Positions 10,146 to 19,002 of a stretch of DNA of 64,000 nucleotides are shown here, one piece after another. The translations under genes were made by a program, and so were the position numbers. The first letter of the stretch is position 1. Each line of letters starts with the position of its first letter. The notes beneath the pieces are model-generated. The model was given only the letters and a program-made list of their open reading frames with translations, did no database searches and had not been told where the DNA came from. This stretch comes from Aquipseudomonas guryensis (GTDB lineage Bacteria; Pseudomonadota; Gammaproteobacteria; Pseudomonadales; Pseudomonadaceae): assembly GCF_014164785.1 (NCBI RefSeq), contig NZ_JACJFN010000001.1, positions 1,550,001-1,614,000 on the forward strand, given 5' to 3'.

Positions 10146-11924
10146 ATGACGGTAACTGAGCGGGTGGCGACGAAGCGGGCGGCTATCGACTGGGCCGGCC
10201 TGGGCTGGATGTTCCTGTTCTTCTGGTACTTCTCCGGGGTGACCCAGCTGCTGATCCAGCTGACCGGTACCGCCGGGTTTGCCGGGTTTCGCCAGGCGTT
10301 TTTGCTCAGTGCCCTGTGGCTGGTGCCGTTGCTGCTGTTTCCCGCACGTGCGCGCCTGCTCGCGGCCGTGCTCGGTGGTGCCTTGTGGCTGTGTTCGCTG
10401 GCCGGCTTCGGTTACTTCCTGATCTACGGCCAGGAGTTCTCGCAGAGCGTCATCTTCATCCTGTTCGAGTCGAACGTGAGCGAAGGCAGCGAGTACCTGG
10501 CGCAGTATTTCGCCTGGTGGATGGTGCCGGCATTCCTCGCCTATGGGCTGGGTGCCTGGCTGCTGTGGCGCCAGGTGCGGCCGGTCTACCTGACGCGTCC
10601 TGTGGCGCTGCTGGCCTCGCTGGCGGTGCTGTTCGCCTCGGTCGGTTACCCGGCGATCCGCCAGTTCAGCAAGCATGACGACCCACTGGCCGCCCTGGAA
10701 AACTTCGAGGAACGCATCGAACCGGCCACGCCCTGGCAGCTGGTGGTGGGTTATCGCCAGTACCGCACGCAGCTGGCCAACATGCAGGCCCTGCTGGAGG
10801 GCAGCAAGCGCATCGCGCCGTTGCAGAATCTGCAGGATGCCCATGCCGGCCAGCCGGCGACCCTGGTGCTGGTGATCGGCGAGTCGACCAACCGCCAGCG
10901 CATGAGCCTGTATGGCTACCCGCGGCAGACCACGCCCGAGCTGGACCAGCTGCGCGACCAGCTGCAGGTGTTCGACAACGTGGTCACCCCGCGGCCCTAC
11001 ACCATCGAGGCGCTGCAGCAGGTGCTGACCTTCGCCGACCAGGAGAACCCCGAGGCCTACCTGAGCACGCCGTCGCTGGTGAATCTGATGAAGCAGGCCG
11101 GCTACAAGACCTACTGGATCACCAACCAGCAGACCATCACCAAGCGCAACACCATGCTCACCACCTTCTCCAAGCAGGCCGATGAGCAGTTCTACCTGAA
11201 CAACAACCGCGAGCAGAATGCCCGCCAGTACGATGGCGACGTGTTCGAGCCGTTCGCCAAGGTGCTGGCCGATAGCGCACCGCGCAAGTTCATCGTGGTG
11301 CACCTGCTCGGTACGCACATGAGCTACCAGTACCGCTATCCGCAGGAGTTCGAGCAGTTCACCGATCGCAGCGGCGTGCCCGATTCGGTCAGCGACGACC
11401 AGCTGCCCACCTACAACAGCTACGACAATGCCGTGCGCTACAACGACCATGTGGTCGCCAGCCTGATCAAAAGCTTCGCCGCCAGCGACCCCAATGGCTT
11501 CCTGCTGTACCTGGCCGACCATGGTGAGGCGGTGTTCGATGCGCCGAAGGACGAGGTGCTCGGGCGCAACGAGGCGGCGCCGACCAGCCCGATGTACACC
11601 ATCCCCTTCATCGTCTGGAACTCCCCGCGCTGGCAGGCCGCGCAGCCGCGTGATGTCAGCATGGCCCTGCAGCGGCCCTACAGCAGTTCACACTTCATCC
11701 ACACCTGGTCGGATCTGGCCGGGCTGCGCTATGCCGAGTTCGACGCCAGCAAGAGCCTGGTGAGTGCCGCGTTCAAACCTCGGCCGCTGCTGATCGGTAA
11801 CCCTGAACAGCCGCAGAACCTGATCGACTTCAGCCTGATTCGGCCGAAAACCGTTATACAGGCTGCCGACCTGGTGCAGGCTGCTCCGCCAGCTGCCAAG
11901 GTCAAGGCAGGGGCAGAGCTTTAA
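10146..11924 (+). CDS. CptA-like phosphoethanolamine transferase (sulfatase fold)
   Basis: Inner-membrane enzyme of the EptA/EptB/CptA family that decorates LPS (CptA acts on a core heptose). It has 592 residues. The first 165 or so form about four to five transmembrane helices, followed by a periplasmic alkaline-phosphatase-fold domain. The family motif VIGESTNRQRMSLYGYPR contains the nucleophile, likely Thr248, and the metal-site motif YLADHGEAVFD is intact. The start is ATG 10146. Its neighbours are a chemoreceptor and a HAF protein and do not reveal the acceptor. It could instead modify another glycan, since the C-terminal tail is longer than usual and Ala/Pro-rich. Confidence 0.85.
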   Translation: MTVTERVATKRAAIDWAGLGWMFLFFWYFSGVTQLLIQLTGTAGFAGFRQAFLLSALWLVPLLLFPARARLLAAVLGGALWLCSLAGFGYFLIYGQEFSQSVIFILFESNVSEGSEYLAQYFAWWMVPAFLAYGLGAWLLWRQVRPVYLTRPVALLASLAVLFASVGYPAIRQFSKHDDPLAALENFEERIEPATPWQLVVGYRQYRTQLANMQALLEGSKRIAPLQNLQDAHAGQPATLVLVIGESTNRQRMSLYGYPRQTTPELDQLRDQLQVFDNVVTPRPYTIEALQQVLTFADQENPEAYLSTPSLVNLMKQAGYKTYWITNQQTITKRNTMLTTFSKQADEQFYLNNNREQNARQYDGDVFEPFAKVLADSAPRKFIVVHLLGTHMSYQYRYPQEFEQFTDRSGVPDSVSDDQLPTYNSYDNAVRYNDHVVASLIKSFAASDPNGFLLYLADHGEAVFDAPKDEVLGRNEAAPTSPMYTIPFIVWNSPRWQAAQPRDVSMALQRPYSSSHFIHTWSDLAGLRYAEFDASKSLVSAAFKPRPLLIGNPEQPQNLIDFSLIRPKTVIQAADLVQAAPPAAKVKAGAEL

Positions 11925-12157
11925 CGGAGTTTCTGCGCTGTCATTCAGGCCCGGCGGGCTACCGTTCGGCGGCGCGCGAAGCGCAATGTCGACAAAGTCC
12001 CCCACAGGCCGGCCGCGCTCTTGACTGCAGGGCTTTTGCGGCACTTAATCAAGCCAGACCACTTGCTTGAAAGTGGCAGGCAATACCTCTCTCCCAATTC
12101 TGGCCCCGCGCCCTTGCTCATCTGCCCTCACGTGCTTTGCCTTGGGGTATATGTGTC

Positions 12158-13213
12158 ATGTCCAGCGTCTTCAAACCGACTGCAGTCACCATCGGCATCG
12201 CGCTCGCGGTGCTCGCGCAGCATGCCTCAGCCCAGTTCTACGCCCTGATTGATCTCGGCAGCCTGGTGCCCAACTCCTACAGCGTGCCACACAGCCTCAA
12301 CGAGAATGCCGATGTGGTCGGCTACAGCTATGCCGGCACTGGCGCCCATGCCTTTGCCTGGACGGCGGCCGGCGGCATGTTCGACCTCGGCACGCTGGGC
12401 GGCAATACCAGTTACGCCTACGGCATCAATGACCAGCAGCAGGTGGTCGGCTATGGCCTGCAGGGCAGTAGCGAGCAGGCCTTCATCTGGTCGGCCGCAA
12501 CCGGCATGCAGCTGCTCGGTACCCTGGGCGGCGCCACCAGCAATGCCCGTGAAATCAACAATGCCGGGCAGGTGGCCGGTTACAGCCAGATCAGTACGGG
12601 CAAGAGCCGCGCCTATCGCTGGACGGCCGAAACCGGCATGCAGAATCTCGGCACCCTCGGCACGGCCAGCAGCAACAGCTATGCCACCGGGATCAACGAC
12701 AGTGGCCAGGTCGCCGGTTTCAGCAATATCGGCCCTTATACCCACGCCTTTCGCTGGGACAGTGCCCAGGGCATGCAGGATCTCGGCACCCTGGATGGCG
12801 GCAAGAGCTACGGCAAGGCGATCAGCAACAACGGCAGTGTGGTCGGCTATGCCACGGCGGGGGGCGTCGAGCATGCCTTCCTGTGGACACCCGCCACGGG
12901 CATGCTGGACCTCGGCACTCTGGGCGGCAGCAACAGCTACGCCAAGGGCGTCAATGACAGTGGCAGCGTGGTCGGCCAGAGCGATACGGCCACCACGGCC
13001 CAGGGCTTTGTCTGGAGCCAAGCCGAGGGCATGCGCAACCTCAACGAGCTGTTGCCCGATGCCTATGGCTGGACTGTCGAGGCGGCGCTGGGTATCAACG
13101 AGCGCGGCGTCATCACCGCCCTCGGCCGTGACACCGCTGGGCGCACCCATGCGCTACTGCTGGCGCCCTTGCTCGATGAACAGCCGGTCGCCGAAGAGCC
13201 GCCGGCAGAGTAA
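12158..13213 (+). CDS. Secreted HAF-repeat protein with seven repeats
   Basis: 351 residues from ATG 12158, with a signal peptide (cleavage near HASA/Q). The mature chain is almost entirely seven repeats of about 43 residues of the pattern DLGTLGG-(N)-INxxGxVVGxS-(N)-AFxWTxxTGM, the HAF extracellular repeat family. Repeat 7 is divergent and ends in a short acidic Glu/Pro tail. Seven repeats of this size suggest a seven-bladed beta-propeller. No anchor or catalytic motif is visible. It converges on the alginate operon and ends 15 bases before the algG stop. A role in binding or shaping the polysaccharide is speculation. Confidence 0.8.
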   Translation: MSSVFKPTAVTIGIALAVLAQHASAQFYALIDLGSLVPNSYSVPHSLNENADVVGYSYAGTGAHAFAWTAAGGMFDLGTLGGNTSYAYGINDQQQVVGYGLQGSSEQAFIWSAATGMQLLGTLGGATSNAREINNAGQVAGYSQISTGKSRAYRWTAETGMQNLGTLGTASSNSYATGINDSGQVAGFSNIGPYTHAFRWDSAQGMQDLGTLDGGKSYGKAISNNGSVVGYATAGGVEHAFLWTPATGMLDLGTLGGSNSYAKGVNDSGSVVGQSDTATTAQGFVWSQAEGMRNLNELLPDAYGWTVEAALGINERGVITALGRDTAGRTHALLLAPLLDEQPVAEEPPAE

Positions 13214-13227
13214 TCAGCTCAGCACTG

Positions 13228-14718
13228 CTAGCCCTGCGTGCAGTGGTTGACCTGCGGTTGCGGGATGATCGGCAGGGAGCTGCTGGTGAGCTGCAGGCGG
13301 GCGAAGCAGCCCTGCTTGAGCGTGGTTTCCAGCAGCAGGCTCTGCACCGCCTGCAGGTCGCCGGCCAGCAGCGCCTGATTGACCGCCACGCCCTGGAAAC
13401 GGTTACCGCCCAATTGCAGCTGGCGCACGCCTTCGCTGCGGATCATCGACTTGCCACTGCTGGCCAACTGATTGTCGAACAGGCCGATCTCGCCCTGCTG
13501 CGCCTGGCTGCTGCGCAGGCTGATGGCGTATTCCGGCGAGGCGCTGATGCGGTTGGCGACGATCAGCGCGCTGTCGAGGTTCTCGCCGTCGATCCCGCTG
13601 CTGGCGCTGTTGGCGATCAGGTTACCGGCCAGCAGCAGGCGCCCGCCGCTGTGGCCCTGCAGCTGAATGCCGTGGCTGCCGCTGTTGCCGATCAGGTTGT
13701 CGCGCAGGCTCAGGTCACCCGACTGCGCGCTGACCTCGATGGCGGCCTTGCCGCTGGCGAGGATCAGGTTCTGCGTGACATCGCCGCTGCTGGCCCCGGC
13801 AATGCGGATCGCACTCTGGTTGCGCACGTTTTTGATGTGATTCAGGCGCAGGCTCAGGTGGCTGTCGTGCAGGTCGATGGCGTACTGCTGCAGGTCGTCG
13901 AAACGCGAGTCGTCGATCAGCGCCAGGGCATTGTGCAGCTCGGCGCCGCTGGCCATCTCGCGCAAGCGGCTATTGCGGATCAGCAGTCGGGCTGGCGCCA
14001 CGCCCGGCCCCTGACTGGCGCTGCGGCGAGTGCTCAGGCCGCGGGTAAGGTGGGCGTTGTAGCCCAGGCGGGTGAGGCTGGAGTCCTCGATCCAGGTGCT
14101 GCTGCCGGCCCAGGCCAGGATGAAGGGGCGAAACAGCGCCGGGTCGTCGCTGTCGCTGCTGCCGCTCCAGCTCTGCAGCTGGCTGCGCTGCAGTTGCAGC
14201 TGGCCCTGGTTGATCAGCGCGGCGCCACTGCGGCTGTTCAGGTACAGCTGGGTGTCGTTGATCAGCAGGGCGGCCTGGGGTCCGATCAGCAGCGGGTAGC
14301 TGAGCAGGTAGCCGTCCTTGTGCCGACGGAGGATCTGCGGATTGGCCACCGCGCGTTCCAGCTGGGCCAGGTCGATGCTCCCGGCGTCGATCTGCAGGGC
14401 CCGTGGGTGCTGGCTCTGGTAGGCGGCGATGACCTTGAACAGGCCGCTGCCGACCAACGGCTCGAATGGCCAGCTGCCGCGCTGGGCGGAAAACAGTTGC
14501 GGTTGGCTGACCCGTGCGCGGCCTGTCGGCAGGCGCAACGCCAGTTGTGTGGCCATTACGCTGGGGTTGTTGCTGGCCAGCAACTCGGCCAGGGTCTGTT
14601 GCTGTGGTTGGCTGGGCAGCGCCTCGATCTGATGGCGATAGAGGGTCTGCGCCAGCAACGGTGGAGCCAGCAGCAGGGCGACGAGCAGTGTGCCGAGGGA
14701 TGCAGTGAGCCGGGCCAC
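13228..14718 (-). CDS. algG: AlgG-like periplasmic mannuronan C5-epimerase, divergent active site
   Basis: AlgG converts mannuronate to guluronate in the nascent chain and is part of the periplasmic alginate scaffold. The likely start is GTG 14718 (GAGGT upstream; signal peptide ending LLAQ), giving 496 residues against about 540 in P. aeruginosa. Similarity is recognisable in the FRPFxxAWxGS and LGY regions and in the right-handed beta-helix. The catalytic DPHD motif appears as DLHD (Asp282, His284, Asp285), and the nearby conserved KKHGI...SR segment, which holds the catalytic arginine in the known enzyme, is not recognisable. It may be a poor or structural epimerase. It is the last gene of the operon. 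Confidence 0.75.
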   Translation of the reverse strand: MARLTASLGTLLVALLLAPPLLAQTLYRHQIEALPSQPQQQTLAELLASNNPSVMATQLALRLPTGRARVSQPQLFSAQRGSWPFEPLVGSGLFKVIAAYQSQHPRALQIDAGSIDLAQLERAVANPQILRRHKDGYLLSYPLLIGPQAALLINDTQLYLNSRSGAALINQGQLQLQRSQLQSWSGSSDSDDPALFRPFILAWAGSSTWIEDSSLTRLGYNAHLTRGLSTRRSASQGPGVAPARLLIRNSRLREMASGAELHNALALIDDSRFDDLQQYAIDLHDSHLSLRLNHIKNVRNQSAIRIAGASSGDVTQNLILASGKAAIEVSAQSGDLSLRDNLIGNSGSHGIQLQGHSGGRLLLAGNLIANSASSGIDGENLDSALIVANRISASPEYAISLRSSQAQQGEIGLFDNQLASSGKSMIRSEGVRQLQLGGNRFQGVAVNQALLAGDLQAVQSLLLETTLKQGCFARLQLTSSSLPIIPQPQVNHCTQG

Positions 14719-14734
14719 GGTGGCACCTCGCAGG

Positions 14735-15838
14735 TCAGGGAAGGTTGGGGTAGAGCGGTTTGAGGCGCCCGCCGAGCTGGCCGTAGGCATCCACGGCGCC
14801 GTCTTCGTCCTGGTACAGCTGGCGTGCCAAGGCGTGTTGCGGATAGCGACTGAGGAAGGGCAGCAACCAGGTCATCTTGTGCGCCGGTACTGCCTCCTGT
14901 TCTTTGCCCTGTAGCTCGCTCAGCTCATCGGCGTCGAGCACGCTGCGCACGGCGAAGTTGGCCAGTTGCTGCAATTTGGTGGCATCCGCCGCGCTCAGGC
15001 CGGGGCCGTTGCGCTGGCTGGACTCGGCCAGCAGCACCAGTGGCACCAGGGCGTAGTGGGTGTAGTTGGCGGCCAGGCGGCCACGGGCCAGTTCATTGGG
15101 CAGGTAGGCGTAGTCGCCCTGGGTGGACGGAGTGATCTGCGCCAGCGCCAGGCGAAAGTTGCGCTCGCCCCAGGCGATATAGGCAGGCCGCTCCAGCAGA
15201 ATGCCGGTGGCGGCGACGGCCCAGGCGGCCCAGTAATCGTGGTTGTTGAAATAGGCGAAGCCGGGTTGCTGGCGCGGGCTGTAATCCGCGATCACCAGCT
15301 CGGCCAGGCGCGCCAGCCACTGCTCTTGCTCCTGCGATAGCTGCGGCTGGCCGCCACTCAGGGCCTGGGTCTTGAGCAGGGTGGAGGCGATGGCGGCCAG
15401 CGACCACTTGCGTGCGGCGATGCCGGTCTTGTTGGTCTCGCGGCTTTCCAGGGCGCCGGCGACGGCCCAGGCTTGCAGCCACTGGTCGAGGCAGGCCAGA
15501 GCGACAGTCGCCTGTTGCGGCTTGCTGGCGGCCAGGTAGTAGTCGGCGAACTGCGCCAGGCGCTGGTTGAACGCGGTCAGGTGGGCGTGCAGCTCTTTGG
15601 ATTGTTTCGACTGCTTGCCACTCAGGGTCGATTTGCTGGCGTCGCTCTGGTCGTACTTGCTGTCGATCAGCAGCGGCCCGGTATAAGGCTTGAGCACCGG
15701 CTTGGGGCAACTCGCCGCACGGTAGTCGCCGACCTCGGTACTCAGCGCGCTGGGCTGCGGCGGCCAGATCGACTGCGCCTGCACGCCGCCGGCGGCGAGG
15801 GCCAGCAGTGCGCTCAGCGTGCTCAGCTTCAGCGGCAT
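14735..15838 (-). CDS. algL: Periplasmic poly(beta-D-mannuronate) lyase AlgL
   Basis: Family PL5 lyase that clears misdirected alginate from the periplasm. It has 367 residues with a signal peptide (ALAAGGVQA/Q). The PL5 signature is present: NNHDYWAAW, the WxxNNHxYW-type active-site motif, and the ELARGRLAANYTHYAL segment, which matches the conserved ELxRGxRALxYHNYAL stretch with some substitutions. Its start overlaps the end of algX by 10 bases, so the two are translationally coupled. An intact lyase argues that the polymer contains mannuronate. Confidence 0.93.
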   Translation of the reverse strand: MPLKLSTLSALLALAAGGVQAQSIWPPQPSALSTEVGDYRAASCPKPVLKPYTGPLLIDSKYDQSDASKSTLSGKQSKQSKELHAHLTAFNQRLAQFADYYLAASKPQQATVALACLDQWLQAWAVAGALESRETNKTGIAARKWSLAAIASTLLKTQALSGGQPQLSQEQEQWLARLAELVIADYSPRQQPGFAYFNNHDYWAAWAVAATGILLERPAYIAWGERNFRLALAQITPSTQGDYAYLPNELARGRLAANYTHYALVPLVLLAESSQRNGPGLSAADATKLQQLANFAVRSVLDADELSELQGKEQEAVPAHKMTWLLPFLSRYPQHALARQLYQDEDGAVDAYGQLGGRLKPLYPNLP

Positions 15839-17211
15839 AGCTTGACCTCCACGCTGCCCGGCTCGGTCAGCGCCTCGGTGGGTTCGAAGAATACCGAGAG
15901 CAGGTTGGCGCCGCGAAACTCCTTGGCCTTGCTCAGCTCCAGGTAGAACTGGCCGCCCTCGACGATGGCTTCGCGGCGGTACCAGACCTTGTCGCGCTGG
16001 CCATTGTCGTAATAGGTGATGATGTAGAAATCCTTGAGGTTCTTGTCGCTCAGCTTGATATCGAGAAAGCCCGGCAGGTCGGCGAAGTTCTGCCGCTGGG
16101 CGCCGCTGTTGCTGAGGATTTCCAGGCGCTGATCGACCTGCAGCGGCGGCAGCTCGCGTTGCTCGCTGGCCAGCACTTGCGCCTTGGCGCAGCCGCCCTG
16201 GATCGCCGGTAGCAGCTGGCGATACATCAGTGGGTCTTCCAGGCGGAAACTGGCCGGCAGCTCCCAGATGATCATCTTTGGCGGGGCGTCCGGCGAGTAG
16301 TCGGCCGACTGCAGGTAGTTGAGCAGCGCGCCTTCCTGGCCGGCGCCGGGCAGCGCCAGGTTGAGGATGTCGACGCTGAGGTACTCCTTGAGGTAGCCGT
16401 CGAAGTTGTAGTTCTTGGTCTCGTCGTCGCGGTTGGCCGAGTTGCTGGTGCCGACCAGGATCACTTCCGGAGTCGAGGTTTCCTCGAACAGCGCACTCAT
16501 GTCGTCACCCGCCGGCACCGTCTGGAAGCCGCGCACGTACTGGAAACCATAGTTGTTACCGCAAATGCGCTTCAGCCCGCGGCTCATGGTGCCGTCCTTG
16601 GGCACCATGACGCTGGGCTCGGTGCGGTAAGTCTTCTTGCTCAGCCCGGCGTAGAACGGCTGCTGCAGCACCGTGTCGGCGACGATACGGGCGGTGGCCT
16701 GGGCACCGGTTGGGGTCCAGTGGTGGTCACGGCGGAAGAAGTAATCCGGCTGCGGCGGCTTATCCACCAGCGGCAGGATGTCCGGCACCAGGGCACCGCC
16801 GGCGCGCAACTGGCCGAGGAAGGTTTCCAGGTTGCGCCGGGCCAGGGCGTAGTCGAAGCCGTAGGCGCTGTCGGCGCGCACCTTGTCGCGGTGCATCATG
16901 CCGCGGGTCGGTTGCACGGCGATCACCACCTGCACCTGCTTGGCGGCGAAGGCATCGATCAGGCGCTTGAACTGCGGCTGCATCTCGGCCGGGATGCCGA
17001 ACTGGTTGCTCAGGTCGACCTCGGAACGAAACAGCCAGGTGCCTTCGCCGGGGGCGATGTGCTTCATCGCCTTCATGATGCCTTCGGCATAGTGCGCGGG
17101 GTCTGCCAGGCCGGGGCACAGCAGGCATTCCAGGCCGCACTGCTCATCGGCCTGCAGGGGCGGTGCGGCAAGCAGCAGTAAGCTGGCGATCAGGCGCTGG
17201 GCTGTCTTCAT
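15829..17211 (-). CDS. algX: Alginate O-acetyltransferase AlgX
   Basis: Periplasmic two-domain protein that acetylates polymannuronate and binds the nascent chain. It has 460 residues with a signal peptide. The SGNH-like catalytic residues are visible: Asp162 and His164 in DHHWTP, and Ser256 in GTSNS, corresponding to Asp174, His176 and Ser269 of P. aeruginosa AlgX. The C-terminal carbohydrate-binding module covers about residues 330-460. It lies between algF and algL, which is not its canonical neighbourhood (algG-algX-algL). Confidence 0.95.
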   Translation of the reverse strand: MKTAQRLIASLLLLAAPPLQADEQCGLECLLCPGLADPAHYAEGIMKAMKHIAPGEGTWLFRSEVDLSNQFGIPAEMQPQFKRLIDAFAAKQVQVVIAVQPTRGMMHRDKVRADSAYGFDYALARRNLETFLGQLRAGGALVPDILPLVDKPPQPDYFFRRDHHWTPTGAQATARIVADTVLQQPFYAGLSKKTYRTEPSVMVPKDGTMSRGLKRICGNNYGFQYVRGFQTVPAGDDMSALFEETSTPEVILVGTSNSANRDDETKNYNFDGYLKEYLSVDILNLALPGAGQEGALLNYLQSADYSPDAPPKMIIWELPASFRLEDPLMYRQLLPAIQGGCAKAQVLASEQRELPPLQVDQRLEILSNSGAQRQNFADLPGFLDIKLSDKNLKDFYIITYYDNGQRDKVWYRREAIVEGGQFYLELSKAKEFRGANLLSVFFEPTEALTEPGSVEVKLCR

Positions 17212-17218
17212 GGGCGCT

Positions 17219-17872
17219 CTACTTGATGCTGTCCAGGCCGTTCATCAGGCCAATGGCGCGGTAGCCACTGCCTTCCGGGATGACCACGTAGGAGTAGGAG
17301 CGGCCCTTCTTGAGGAACAGCTCGCCGAACTTGGCCACGTTCTGCTCGCCGGCATAGGCGGCGAAGCCGATCTTGACCTCGTTGACCATGCGCGTGCCGG
17401 TGCCGTTCTGCGCCACGCCTTCGACCACCGCATGCTTGCCGTCCAGGGTCTTCAGCGCCATGGGCTTGTCGGTGAGGTTGTAGAAGGCAATCTGCGCCTT
17501 CTTGGTGTCCTCGACGTACTGGTCGGCGATCTGCACCAGGCCACTGCCGTTGTAGACCAGGGTCATGGCTGTCTTCGGCTGCAGGTTGATATCCACGCTG
17601 CTCTGGTTGACCGTCACCTTGTGCGCGCCGGGTGTGATGAACAGGTAGTTGCCGAGCTGGCCGGCACCGACCTTCTGCGCAGCGCTCTTGCCGCTGACCA
17701 TCATCTCGGCGCCGCCGGGCGCCAGGTTGAGCACCCGGATATAGGCCGAGCCGGCCGGGGCCACGGCGTCGTAGAGGGCGGCGTTGCCGTCCTGGGCGCT
17801 GGCGGGCAGCGAGCCGAGCAGGGCCAGGGCGAGCAACAGGGGTTGGGTGGCAGCGAACAGGAAATGCTTCAT
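17219..17872 (-). CDS. algF: Alginate acetylation adaptor AlgF
   Basis: Periplasmic protein needed for alginate O-acetylation, with no enzymatic motif. It has 217 residues from the ATG at 17872, chosen for the upstream AAGGAGCC; an upstream frame to 17914 would overlap algJ. Signal peptide cleavage is near PASA/Q, followed by two beta-rich domains. It follows algJ and precedes algX. In P. aeruginosa algF is followed by algA, which is absent here. Confidence 0.93.
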   Translation of the reverse strand: MKHFLFAATQPLLLALALLGSLPASAQDGNAALYDAVAPAGSAYIRVLNLAPGGAEMMVSGKSAAQKVGAGQLGNYLFITPGAHKVTVNQSSVDINLQPKTAMTLVYNGSGLVQIADQYVEDTKKAQIAFYNLTDKPMALKTLDGKHAVVEGVAQNGTGTRMVNEVKIGFAAYAGEQNVAKFGELFLKKGRSYSYVVIPEGSGYRAIGLMNGLDSIK

Positions 17873-17883
17873 GGTCAGGCTCC

Positions 17884-18993
17884 TTAGAAAAATTGCTCGG
17901 CGGCGGCTTGCCATCCGGCACTGGTGGGTTCTTCGCGGAGCAGGGTGCGCAGGGGGAACTCCCAGATCACCGTGGTGATGGCCGGGTCCTGCAGTTGCTC
18001 ACCCTGGAGGAACTGCTCCATCGCGTAGTAAGGCCCGCGAGCCTCGACCGCGGTGGTCTGTAGATCGGTCTTCAATGACTCCTTGAGGAAGCCCTGGAAG
18101 TTCCAGTCGTCGATCTTGGTGTAGCTGGAGCCGACCAGCATGATCGGCTGCTCGCTGTCGCCGAACAGCGCGGCGTCGCTGACTTCCTGGTTGTCCTTGA
18201 GGGTTTCGAAGACTGCCAGCGGCGACGGGGTGAAGCGCTCTGGAGCCAGCCCAGGGTTGAACTGCAGGTAGTTGCTCAGGTCTCCGGGTAGGCTCTTCTC
18301 GGCCACCTGGCGCGAGCTGTAGGCGGCGCTGCCGATCAGCTCCGGATGCTGGCGCGCCAGTTCCTGGGCGGCCAGGCGCGCACCGAAGGGCGTCCAGTGG
18401 GTGTCGGTCCTGAGGAACAGCGGCTGCTGGTCTTTCTGCGCGAGGAAGGCATCGCGCAGCGGCGCTGCTTCGATGCTGCTGGAACGTAACTGGGCGATGA
18501 AGTCGCCATACAGCTGCTGCGAGCGGCTGTTCGGCGTGCGCGCGGCGTATTCGGCATAGACATCCAGCTTCATCGGCAGCGGCAGCACGATCAGGCGCTT
18601 GTTGTGCGCCTTGAGGGTCTTCTCCACGGCGGCGATCTTCGCCACGTTGCTGTCCAGCGCCTGTTGGTAAGCGTTGGGCAGGCGGTACTCCTCGTTGGTG
18701 AACAGCCAGCCCTCGCGACCCAGCACCACGCCGCTGGAGCCCTCGCGAAACAGCAGGTACTGGGCGCTGGCCCACATCTCGATGGACGGGTCGCGGAGGA
18801 AGAAGCCCTTGTCGTAATAGTCCTCGAACTTGCGCAGCAGCGCGCCGCTCATAAACAGTTCGAAGGCCTTGGCCTGCGACTGGGTCTTGGCGAAGCTGAA
18901 CACCGCGGGCAGCGAGTAGACCAGCATCACGGCGAGCATCAGGATGAAAGCGATGCCATTGATCTTGCTAGCGGATTTCATCACCGGAAACAT
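17884..18993 (-). CDS. algJ: Alginate O-acetyltransferase AlgJ
   Basis: SGNH-family protein tethered to the periplasmic face of the inner membrane that passes acetyl groups onward. It has 369 residues, starting at ATG 18993 after AGGAGGA. One N-terminal transmembrane anchor is at about residues 13-33. Catalytic motifs are present: TDTHWTP with Asp197 and His199, and GSSYT at about 288-292. It sits ten bases after algI, as expected for the I-J-F acetylation module. Confidence 0.95.
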   Translation of the reverse strand: MFPVMKSASKINGIAFILMLAVMLVYSLPAVFSFAKTQSQAKAFELFMSGALLRKFEDYYDKGFFLRDPSIEMWASAQYLLFREGSSGVVLGREGWLFTNEEYRLPNAYQQALDSNVAKIAAVEKTLKAHNKRLIVLPLPMKLDVYAEYAARTPNSRSQQLYGDFIAQLRSSSIEAAPLRDAFLAQKDQQPLFLRTDTHWTPFGARLAAQELARQHPELIGSAAYSSRQVAEKSLPGDLSNYLQFNPGLAPERFTPSPLAVFETLKDNQEVSDAALFGDSEQPIMLVGSSYTKIDDWNFQGFLKESLKTDLQTTAVEARGPYYAMEQFLQGEQLQDPAITTVIWEFPLRTLLREEPTSAGWQAAAEQFF

Positions 18994-19002
18994 GGCGTCC
19001 TC

